Positions 47,601 to 54,587 of a stretch of 64,000 bases of DNA are shown here, one piece after another. This stretch comes from Fen-1273 sp963837815 (lineage in GTDB: Bacteria; Bacteroidota; Ignavibacteria; UBA10030; UBA6906). Location: contig CAWIOS010000016.1 of the NCBI GenBank assembly GCA_963837815.1, positions 248,001-312,000 on the forward strand. The letters are read 5' to 3'. The position numbers were made by a program, and so were the translations under genes. Under the pieces are notes generated by a model that was given only the letters and a program-made list of their open reading frames with translations, did no database searches and was not told where the DNA came from. Positions within the stretch are counted from its first letter, which is position 1. Each line of letters begins with the position of its first letter.

Positions 47601-50245
47601 TCGGCGCGCGCCCGCGCGGTCAGTTCCCGCGCGATAAGCATCCTGTCGAAATATCTCCTCCGGTAGACCGCGAGCCTCTCGGGGATATACTCCTCCGTCA
47701 GGAGCCGTTTCGTCCTTCCGGCGGGCGGCTCGTCCCTCAGCGAGCGGACGGACGGGATGATCTTCGTCTCAATCAACGCCCGCATCTGTCGCTCCGCCGC
47801 CTCCCACGGGCCCCCCGCCGGGTCGGGAGCCGGGGCCGTCATTCGCACGGGGAAGAGTTTCCGGCTGTACCCTGCGGCCTCCTCCGCGATGACCCTGTTC
47901 AGATCGATGAGAACCCTGCGTGTCTTGTTCAGAAGCGCCGCGGCGCCGTCCGTCCCTCCGAGCGTGAGCCTGAAGGCTTTTCGGCCGGCGTCGAATCCCT
48001 TCTCCGTCCGGGCGAACGTCGAGAGGGGGACGAGACCGATCCCCTGCCGTGCGAGTCCCGCCGCAACCCAGTCCAGCGAGAGCCCGGCGGGAAGCTTCCC
48101 GATGACCATGAGGGGGTACATGCTCCCTGTCGGCCCCACGATCTGTATGGCAAAGGGGTTCCGGTCGGCGGGGAGACTGCGCTGCGCGGCGTCCAGGGCG
48201 TGCATACGCTCGAAGAAAATCGTATTCCGGAGACGCCAGTACGCTCGCGCCACGTCGACGGCGTTTCTGTAAAAGAGATACGCCAGGAGGATTGCGCCCG
48301 TGTTCGGCTTGACTGTCCCGATGACCGTGCGGAACCTCTCGAGCAGGGACGTCTCCCGAATCTCGATGACGGAGAGCCTCGCACCTGCAAGGCAGTCCGT
48401 TTTCGAGAGCGAATGGACGGTGATCAGGTGGCGTGCCTCGGCCGATGTAATTCTACCTGCGGCGATGAGCCCGTCGGCGATCTGGCGCAGCGTCGGGATG
48501 TCCGGAAGATCCTCGACGGGCGCGACGTTTTGATAGGAGAGATCATCGATGACGGTGATTCCCCGCGAGAGGAGTTCCGCCAGGAGCGCCCGGACGACGC
48601 CGATGTCGAACACCCGTCCGGTGGCGTTGTGCGGGTTGTTGAGGACGACGGCGCCGTGTCCGGCCCAGTGCGGGTTCTCGCGGAGCTTCTCACGGACCGC
48701 CGCGAGCATGGCCTCCCCGTCCAGCCCGAACTCCGGGGTGAGGGGGACCGTATGAACGGACGGGAAGCAGTGCTCGTACGTCCAGCTCAGGTCCGGGATG
48801 ACCGCCTCCCGTACGCCGCAGTGGAATCCGAGGAGGCTGAGCGCGGTACGTGCCGAGCCGCTGACGACGGTGCATCGGTCGATGTCGTACTCCGGGTGGT
48901 GCCGGAGAAACGACCGGAGGAAACTCCCTTTCAGGTCAGCGAGCCAATCCGCCTCCTGCAGATGGGCGCCAAGATCACGGATGAGCGACACCGCGTCGAC
49001 CCCCGCAAACCGGTCTACCGCCTGCAGAGACGCGCGGCGTCTGCTTCGTTCTACGAGCGACGCGGTATGTCTCTCGAGCGTTCCGGAGAGCGCCTCGAGA
49101 TCGGCGATATGGGGCGCATGGATGTCGTTAAGCCTCGCCTCGATCCGTGAAGCGAACCTGGCGAGGGCCGCCCCGGCGCCGGGTCCGGACGGGGGCGTTT
49201 CAAGCGGGGGTTCGATCCTGACTTCCTGGTGCGGGGGGGCCGCCCGTTCCACCGTCCGTCGCGACAGGAGAAAAGCGAGAAGTTCGACCTCCGATGCCGA
49301 GGGAGTGCCCTTGAGCTGGAAATGCAGCGTCTCGAGGAGCGAAAGGTAACCCGAGTCCCCGGCGACGAAGACGATGGAGAGATTGGCGAACCGGGGCGAG
49401 AATATTTCCGGGCCGAGAAACCGGATCACCCGGTCAATCAGGCGGGATTCCCGTGCAAGGGAATGGCGGTTCGGTGCGTTGTTGATCTCAAGAAAGAAGA
49501 GCGGGGCGCCGAGCGCAAGTCCCCTCAGGGCGCGCCGGGTCTCTTCCGTCGTGATCTCACCGATGACAACAAACGTGGGCGCCGGCGCTTCCCCTCCGGT
49601 GATCAGCCGGATCTTCGCCAGGGCCCCGTGTTCGTCGTCGGGGAGCGTTTCGAACCGGAGCCCCTCGAATGCCGAGACGTGGGGGGGGAGATGCGCCCTG
49701 AACAGGAGGACCCGTGCCGGAAGATGGACGAGGTAGAGCGACAGCGCATGAAAGAAGACGCGCATGCATTCGGCGGTTCCGCCGGAGGCGAATATGATCT
49801 CTCTCCGGTCGGAGGTCTTCCCCATGTCATACGTCAGCGGATCCTGCTGATTCTGAAGCCAGTCACTGAAATGGGATGCGAGGGGGGGAGGGGCGCTGCG
49901 CGAAAATCCTCCGCGGGGGAGATAAGGGGAGCTCTTCCGGACGAGTGACGAAAGAAACTCAAGGACCGGAAGCTCTGCCTCCTCGAGGTCCAGCGCGCGG
50001 AGGACGGGAGGAAGATCCTCGCCTGTGAGCGATTCGTCGCGGATATCCAGCCCGAGTGCGGCGCGGAAGTAGGCGGACGAGAGCCGGCTCTCCTGGACCG
50101 GATTCCCGATGTGAAAATTCACCCGGTCTTCCGGCGCGATGGCGGATGATGCGGTCGCCTCGCTGATTTCGGAAACTTTCGCGGCCCGTGTCGGCCGGAG
50201 CTCGAAATAGTCGGGAAGCGCTCCTCCGCTGCCGTTCAGATCCAT
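44636..50245 (-). CDS. Giant fusion: degenerate PLP domain, complete aminotransferase domain and PEP-carboxylase-like C-terminal half
   Basis: 1869 residues without signal or membrane helices. Residues 40-330 resemble an aminotransferase core (NFHIGNP, FASGGTAE, VFVAGDSGY) but lack the PLP lysine motif. Residues 410-790 are a complete fold-type I aminotransferase: NNPHNATG (536), D568xxY571, SLSK with PLP Lys K615 and GAR, and FRLTLGG (R759). From about 830 the landmarks match PEP carboxylase in order: VHPT (H917), FWGDWDG (1003-1009), LSLQVSMSTRPEAL (1223), IPLFEE (E1269), AGSD (D1315), QRQGG (R1361), and a terminal ITGENG. From memory, spacings resemble E. coli Ppc (H138, E506, D543, R587), except for a longer tail. 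If active it would make oxaloacetate from PEP and transaminate it to aspartate. It lies 6 bp after the SPFH gene. The PEPC assignment is by eye. Confidence 0.65.
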   Translation of the reverse strand: MDLNGSGGALPDYFELRPTRAAKVSEISEATASSAIAPEDRVNFHIGNPVQESRLSSAYFRAALGLDIRDESLTGEDLPPVLRALDLEEAELPVLEFLSSLVRKSSPYLPRGGFSRSAPPPLASHFSDWLQNQQDPLTYDMGKTSDRREIIFASGGTAECMRVFFHALSLYLVHLPARVLLFRAHLPPHVSAFEGLRFETLPDDEHGALAKIRLITGGEAPAPTFVVIGEITTEETRRALRGLALGAPLFFLEINNAPNRHSLARESRLIDRVIRFLGPEIFSPRFANLSIVFVAGDSGYLSLLETLHFQLKGTPSASEVELLAFLLSRRTVERAAPPHQEVRIEPPLETPPSGPGAGAALARFASRIEARLNDIHAPHIADLEALSGTLERHTASLVERSRRRASLQAVDRFAGVDAVSLIRDLGAHLQEADWLADLKGSFLRSFLRHHPEYDIDRCTVVSGSARTALSLLGFHCGVREAVIPDLSWTYEHCFPSVHTVPLTPEFGLDGEAMLAAVREKLRENPHWAGHGAVVLNNPHNATGRVFDIGVVRALLAELLSRGITVIDDLSYQNVAPVEDLPDIPTLRQIADGLIAAGRITSAEARHLITVHSLSKTDCLAGARLSVIEIRETSLLERFRTVIGTVKPNTGAILLAYLFYRNAVDVARAYWRLRNTIFFERMHALDAAQRSLPADRNPFAIQIVGPTGSMYPLMVIGKLPAGLSLDWVAAGLARQGIGLVPLSTFARTEKGFDAGRKAFRLTLGGTDGAAALLNKTRRVLIDLNRVIAEEAAGYSRKLFPVRMTAPAPDPAGGPWEAAERQMRALIETKIIPSVRSLRDEPPAGRTKRLLTEEYIPERLAVYRRRYFDRMLIARELTARARADNGRMLGDVLAAEFYRDDIARREEAFRTRLYDRTVHPTQMYSLRAEEAFETIIGLLAQGSAAPGDLLAAAGRELVSEFLGLNVAISSADESREVLLDLDAHISAELYGEVQGAGLQKTFLSFWGDWDGSNRPSGQGHQLAASVLLRNVERLSHILLTLAACDRSARIRPELLAEIERLPGKTHRFVELMKDITVLTHQLEKRYRGILPFQANPGRLRRIGMALHVARDPVTSLWYHNDRLERRMMELRRKRREGLEYYFSLNKRLRKELHALIPAIVRNTAVPPLLREAVFYRDLLQRFVITPRIHQSMVTAQDPFAVDTTVFNISEINEIGARYGNPGMVLSLQVSMSTRPEALIELDRKLRARREHILRDHPGIDIPVLRLIPLFEEPDAVLGLTGYLTKLWEYSLQSRRLNQETRDRFAEIIGELFIAGSDLSQQVSQAAGAQMYRQAKFELLHWLARQGLAERVRLKLGSGEPMQRQGGYYNEVSGKAAFIQSEESTRRFAAHLRESTRRSTVYATTPMLGVFAGGDLRTFQSAIAEHVRHLGVEEFAQLLHHLALLQGTHRGDLRRASEEFAESRLTSTARSERALERLTVGGREPALEAFLKVLTENFRQILYGRDEDVVGIHIISYFIARTTPPLRDRPTVRPGPAGKGQGSRILERIAETIPFSRYGSLLRAIAHNQAQTTVLGVNQLTTGLFRALDTFSRMEPVEGNPETYMADRILPHLPVYEILRSLRLYHDPDETYLRAVERAFPAGNSAFVALREDIDAMGRYIPLFQQELLRRHGIDVGDFFEGIRFIPDLLPTLRPDIAVLLQPDLFNTDPGKLENLIGLPADAGWRGAVARLLAAPAEIRRWRAEAWALLENPVFQRVESFVELAVALYSLSGRKLTTDVPLSGRPAKMPSKLDSFFRMSRADDEMRQFLAAAMEYLTIASEGMMEVPANIIRAMKEVERIAAIEEQALSGEDQNRLRFFLLQIARITGENG

Positions 50246-50251
50246 TGAAGT

Positions 50252-51217
50252 CTACTTTTTCTTCCGATCGCTCAAAGCGCCGAGAGCTTTCTGGACGAGC
50301 GTGCTGAACATGGACAGGATCTCTGTCCCCTGGACGCCGTCGGGAGGGGAGAGCGAGACGACCGTGCGCGCGTTTCTCATGGACTGGCTGGCTTCCGCAA
50401 GGCGTGCAGCCTGGGGGGTCAGGAGGAGGAGCTCGGGACTGTCCTTCAGAAGTCGCAGCTCGTCTTTTTCGAATTCAAGCTGCATTTTCTTCAGGCTCAG
50501 TTCATGTTCCGCGCGGCTCCCGGCAAGAGAAGACTCCTTCTCGAACTCGGCGCGCCGCAGGTCGTATTTCCTGATCTCCAGCGCGTGCTCGAGCGATGCG
50601 ATTTCTTCGTCCGCGCGGAGCCGGACCCGCGTGGCGGCAACCCGGGCCTGCTGGCTCGAGATTTCCGTCTGTTCGAGTATGCGGGCATGTTCCCTCTGGC
50701 GGATCGCCTCGGCGATCTGCGGATTGACGGGATCAAACGAGGCGATTGTAAGCGTAATGACCTCGATGCCGAGGAGGTGTCTGCTCTCCCGGACGCGCTC
50801 ATGGAGGAAGCCGCGGATCTTCTCGGACGAGAGCTCTTCGACCTCGTGGAGTTCCGTGTACCCCTTGACATACCCGAGTAACAGCGTTTCGAGTTCTCTG
50901 GCTGCGTGTGCGATGGCGTCCGGGGCCCACCCTCCGACTTTGACGAGAGTGTCGAGATCTTCCATCGATGCCGCGACGGTGACCGCGAGCTTTACCCGGA
51001 TATCGAGGTTCCCTTTCGCGGAGGCGTCGACCGTCTGTGTGAACGAATGTGTTGTCTTGGTAATCGGTGTGCTGAAATGGCGCGGGTACAGCCTCCCCCC
51101 GCGGAGGCGGACGCCGCCCCGTGCCTCGGCAACGACGATCTGATCCGGCTTACGGATCCGGTATTCGTACAGCGCAAGCACGATAAGTATGACGACCGGG
51201 ACCAGCACGAATTCCAT
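50252..51217 (-). CDS. SPFH/band 7 (prohibitin-like) membrane protein
   Basis: 321 residues. One N-terminal membrane helix (MEFVLVPVVILIVLALYEY) is followed by an SPFH domain (about 20-180, with the EKIRGFLHERVRESRHLLGIEVITLTI pattern cut by conserved turns) and a long coiled coil rich in Arg/Glu (about 180-260). SPFH proteins form ring- or cage-like membrane scaffolds that hold partner enzymes. AAGGAG ribosome site before the ATG. The stop is 6 bp before the giant fusion protein, so the two are almost certainly co-expressed and may work together at the membrane. Confidence 0.87.
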   Translation of the reverse strand: MEFVLVPVVILIVLALYEYRIRKPDQIVVAEARGGVRLRGGRLYPRHFSTPITKTTHSFTQTVDASAKGNLDIRVKLAVTVAASMEDLDTLVKVGGWAPDAIAHAARELETLLLGYVKGYTELHEVEELSSEKIRGFLHERVRESRHLLGIEVITLTIASFDPVNPQIAEAIRQREHARILEQTEISSQQARVAATRVRLRADEEIASLEHALEIRKYDLRRAEFEKESSLAGSRAEHELSLKKMQLEFEKDELRLLKDSPELLLLTPQAARLAEASQSMRNARTVVSLSPPDGVQGTEILSMFSTLVQKALGALSDRKKK

Positions 51218-51335
51218 TGCACACTCCTTGGGTACTGCCGCTTCGGGCAGGCTCTAGGTGATTGTTTCGCTTGAAAATGGGGCCTTCAAGGGGATACCAG
51301 ATTTGGCGGGAAAAAGGCTCTCCCGCTGTCGCAGT

Positions 51336-51364
51336 AAGATAACGGTTCTCACCCCAATCCGCAA
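51336..51364 (-). promoter_or_regulatory. Promoter of the SPFH-giant protein operon
   Basis: On the minus strand TTGCGG (51359-51364) and TATCTT (51336-51341) with a 17-bp spacer, about 120 bp upstream of the SPFH start codon. The -35 lies inside the palindrome at 51356-51377. Confidence 0.5.
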
Positions 51365-51377
51365 TCGGGTGCGGATT
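51356..51377. promoter_or_regulatory. Palindromic operator candidate overlapping the SPFH promoter
   Basis: AATCCGCA, six bases, TGCGGATT: a perfect 8-bp inverted repeat that covers the -35 box of the SPFH operon and lies 30 bp from the divergent csp -35. The regulator is unknown. Confidence 0.55.
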
Positions 51378-51406
51378 TCAATATCCAAAGAAATATCAGA
51401 TTTCTC

Positions 51407-51435
51407 TTGATTCTCCGGATGGAAGTTCGTATACT
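51407..51435 (+). promoter_or_regulatory. Promoter of the cold-shock gene leader
   Basis: TTGATT (51407-51412) and TATACT (51430-51435) with a 17-bp spacer. It implies a transcript starting near 51442, about 220 nt upstream of the csp ATG. A small palindrome AGAAAT-N5-ATTTCT (51389-51405) precedes the -35. Confidence 0.75.
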
Positions 51436-51441
51436 TGTCGT

Positions 51442-51661
51442 GTCAAAACAGTACAAGGTTGCTGAACATTGATGTCCGCACTACGCGGGGCGAGTACGCT
51501 GGGTGGTTTGATCACTTGTTGTCGCGTTACACGTTGAATCGCAACTGTGGATATTGTCTGACCATGGTTGCGATTTTTCATTGAGTGGCATTCATTGTGG
51601 CTGTTGCAAACGGTTCCGCTGACAACGGAGTAATCAAACAATCCTTGAAAGGACTGAACCC
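51442..51661 (+). promoter_or_regulatory. Long structured 5' leader of csp, with terminator-like hairpin
   Basis: About 220 nt of untranslated leader, typical in length for cold-shock mRNAs. Inside it 51537-51550 pairs with 51562-51575 over 14 bp (two G-U pairs), loop of 11 nt, followed directly by a run of U (51574-51578). It looks like an attenuator or like the end of a separate small RNA of about 135 nt. Confidence 0.6.
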
Positions 51662-51865
51662 ATGGAAAAGGGAACAGTGAAATGGTTCAACGGAGCCAAG
51701 GGCTTCGGATTCATTCAGCGCCCGGGCGGCGAAGATGTCTTTGTTCACTACAGGGCCATCGTCGGTGACGGGTACAAAAACCTGAATGAAGGCGACCAGG
51801 TGCAGTTCGACGTTGAGAAGGGGCCGAAAGGTCTTACAGCGACGAACGTCAGCGTAGTCTCCTAA
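51662..51865 (+). CDS. Cold-shock protein, CspA family
   Basis: 67-residue single OB-fold RNA chaperone. RNP1 KGFGFIQ and RNP2 VFVHY are intact; MEKGTVKWFN opens the family. A ribosome site (AAAGGA) precedes the ATG. It is expressed from its own promoter through a long leader and closed by several terminators, so it is an independent unit. Confidence 0.96.
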   Translation: MEKGTVKWFNGAKGFGFIQRPGGEDVFVHYRAIVGDGYKNLNEGDQVQFDVEKGPKGLTATNVSVVS

Positions 51866-51894
51866 CTAAATAGAGCCACGCTTTATATGACGAT

Positions 51895-51927
51895 GCCCCG
51901 CCGGTTTCCGGCGGGGCGTGTTTTTTG
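51895..51927 (+). terminator. Terminator 1 after csp
   Basis: Perfect 10-bp stem GCCCCGCCGG/CCGGCGGGGC, loop TTT, followed by GTGTTTTTT. Confidence 0.9.
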
Positions 51928-51930
51928 TGT

Positions 51931-51956
51931 CACGCCTCTTCTGGCGTGCTTCTTTT
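51931..51956 (+). terminator. Terminator 2 after csp
   Basis: 6-bp stem CACGCC/GGCGTG, loop TCTTCT, followed by CTTCTTTT. Confidence 0.6.
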
Positions 51957-51993
51957 CGGTCCCGCCGAATCAGGGCAGGAACGTGTTTTTTGT

Positions 51994-52027
51994 GTCCCGC
52001 TGATGTCCAGCGGGACGCGTTTTTTTG
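51994..52027 (+). terminator. Terminator 3 after csp
   Basis: 8-bp stem GTCCCGCT/AGCGGGAC, loop GATGTCC, followed by GCG and seven T. A short CGTGTTTTTTGTGT copy also seen behind terminator 1 stands just before it. Confidence 0.85.
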
Positions 52028-52083
52028 CGTCGCCCCCCCGCGCGCCTCTTGAACAGCGGTCGGATTGTAGGTACATTCACGAC

Positions 52084-54587
52084 ATGTTCCCGACGAAGTC
52101 CCCCGTTTCTCCATCCGAGCGAAGCTTCTTATCGCCTTTGTGGGGCTCTCCATCCTGCCGATGGTTCTCGTGAGCCTCTACGGCCTGTACGTCAACGTCA
52201 GGACGATGGAGACGATCGCCCTCGACGACCTGACACATGATGTCGCGACGATCCGGTCCCGGACCGGAAATTTCATATCCGGCGTGGAAGGAGACATGCG
52301 CGTCATCCTCAACTCCTCCGCTCTCCAGGGATGGGTACGATCCGGTGGCGGGAACTCTGCGGCGGGGGAAGCCGGCCAATCTCCGCGGCGTCGCTGACGA
52401 ATTGCTCGCATTTGCCAGGACGAGAAAATTCTACTATCAGATACGCCTCGTGAACGCAGGTCAGGACGAACTCCTGCGGATCCAGTGCGACGATGTGATA
52501 GACTCGGCTTCCCGCTGTGCCATCGTACCCGACGCTCTGCTCAGTCACGGGAGAGGAGCATGGTACGCGCTCTTTGCGGGCAGTCTTGCCCCGGGCCAGA
52601 TTGCATTTCACCCCGTGGAATTGCTTTACCGTGGTACAGCGCCGCATTCCGGTCATCAGCTTCGCTGCTCCGCTGTTGGACCGTGCGGGCCGCAGGGGGA
52701 TACTTATCGCGAATGTCTTTGCGGGGAGCCTCTTCCGCGAACTGGAGACAAGGCACACCAACGGCATCGACCCGTCCGTCATACTCGTCGGGGGGGACGG
52801 CCACTATATGTACGATTCGCGCGAGCAGAACGACTGGAACCGGCTCATCGCCCTGCAGGAGGAAGACAACCTGCAGAAGGACTACGGCCCGTCGATCGCC
52901 GGGCAGATCCTCTCCGGCCGAGAGGGGGTCATTGCCGGGGAGGGTGATGCGATTGTCGCATATGCACCATTATTCCCGCCCCTGCTTCCCGGGATGCAGC
53001 CCGCAGCCGGGGGCGGAGATCACCTCATCGTTGTACGTATTCGAGAGTGTTCCCCGTGTAAGCCTCACCCGGGAGGCACGTTCCACGGCTGCGACATACG
53101 CATGGTTTCTCCTTGCCTTCCTCGCGTGCGGCGTGGGACTCGGACTCATGGCCACCGGGCAGTTCACGAGGCCGATCTTCGAAGTCAGGCGGGGAGCCGA
53201 GGTGATTTCAGCCGGGAACTACGGGCACCGGCTGAAAGTGAAAACGGGGGATGAGATAGAGGAACTCGCAGGTCAATTCAACCGCATGGCCGCGTCGCTC
53301 GAAGAGCACGACCGCGAGATACAGCAACACCGGTACCGTCTGGAAGAGATGGTCGAACACAGGACGAGGGAGCTCGAAGAGGGGAAGGGGAGGCTGCAGG
53401 CGATTCTCGACAATGTCCCGAGCGCGTTTGTCATGCTCGACCCGGAGGGACGGATCCGGACGGCGAGTGCTGCATTTACGTCGATCACGGGACTTGTCCT
53501 CGGCGACGTGCAGAACATGGAGATCGGCCCTGTGCTCCGCTCCGCCGGACTCTGCGCTCACACCGACGCCGGCGCAGGGGTGCCGCGGCCGCCTGCGGTG
53601 GAGAGCCACGTCGACGGGCCCATCGTGCAGAACGGTTCAGAGCGCTACCTGGAACACGTGACGATACCGATCACGGAAGGTGGAACGCTGACGTCGATAC
53701 TCCAGATCATCACGGATGTGACGAAGCGAAAACGGCTCGAGGAGCACCTGATTCACTCGGAAAAGCTGATGGCAACCGGCGAAATGGCGGCGATCATTGC
53801 GCACGGTTTCCGCAATTCCCTCACGTCGATCAAGATGATTCTTCAGCTTCAGCAGGAATCGAAACGGCTCGGGAGTGAAAAAAGGAAATCCGTCCGTGTT
53901 GCGCTCGACTCGATCTACAGGATGGAGACCGTTGTGCAGGAGCTCTTGAATTTTGCCCGCCCTTCGCCCATGGAATTCCGGCCTGCGGATCTTAACGGCC
54001 TCCTGGAGGAGGGAATCGTGCTCGTCGGGCCACGGTCGGTTGAGCTGGGTATCGCGCTCTCGCGTAACCTGGATCCCCGCATCCCCCCGATGCTCCTGGA
54101 CAGCGCCCATGTGCGGGAAGCGGTTGTCAATATTCTGCTGAACGCCCTCCAGGCTGTTGAGGGGCGCCGCTCAGGAATGCCGAAGGGGCGTATCACCGTC
54201 GTCTCGAGGCGCGTGCTCCTGACGAAGACGGTTCGTGACCTCCGCACTCCCGCGGGCGTCGATGCGGAAGAGGCGCCTCCGGGCGGGCGCGGGGAGATCG
54301 TGCTCCAGAAGGGACTCGCGTGCGCTTCCGTGTCCATTACGGACAACGGTCCGGGGATGGACCGGGTTCTCCTCCGGCGCATATTCGATCCGTTTTTCAC
54401 AACAAAGGCCAACGGGACCGGGCTCGGACTCCCGATGGTAAAACGAACCGTGAACGCCCACGGGGGGATTGTCTCGGTGAAGAGCACCAGAGGAAAAGGA
54501 GCGGCATTTGAGATCCTCTTCCCCCTGCGGACCGATGTCCCGGGCGGGGATTCAGAAAGCGGCGCCAAAGCGGAAGGCCAGCGATGA
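52084..54587 (+). pseudogene. Membrane sensor histidine kinase, frame broken by four apparent indels
   Basis: Sensor of a two-component pair with the NtrC-type regulator that follows (ATGA overlap). Restored, it reads: N-terminal helix (LLIAFVGLSILPMVLVSLYG), dCache-like sensor, second helix (FLLAFLACGVGLGLM), HAMP (TGDEIEELAGQFNRM), PAS (AILDNVPSAFVMLD), an unusual H-box AHGFRNSLTSIK (usual AHEIRNPL) and an ATPase domain with DNGPGMD and TGLGLPMV. Indel sites: C run 52100-52104 (one C short), G run 52364-52368 (one extra), about 52630 (one extra) and 53009-53016 (one extra G). The protein reads well across each repair, so sequence errors are likely. Confidence 0.75.

Noticed and set aside
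45554..49150. A 1198-residue open frame opposite the giant fusion gene
   Set aside because: No recognisable motif and a high-charge, low-complexity composition typical of antisense frames in GC-rich genes. The minus strand has clear enzyme motifs.
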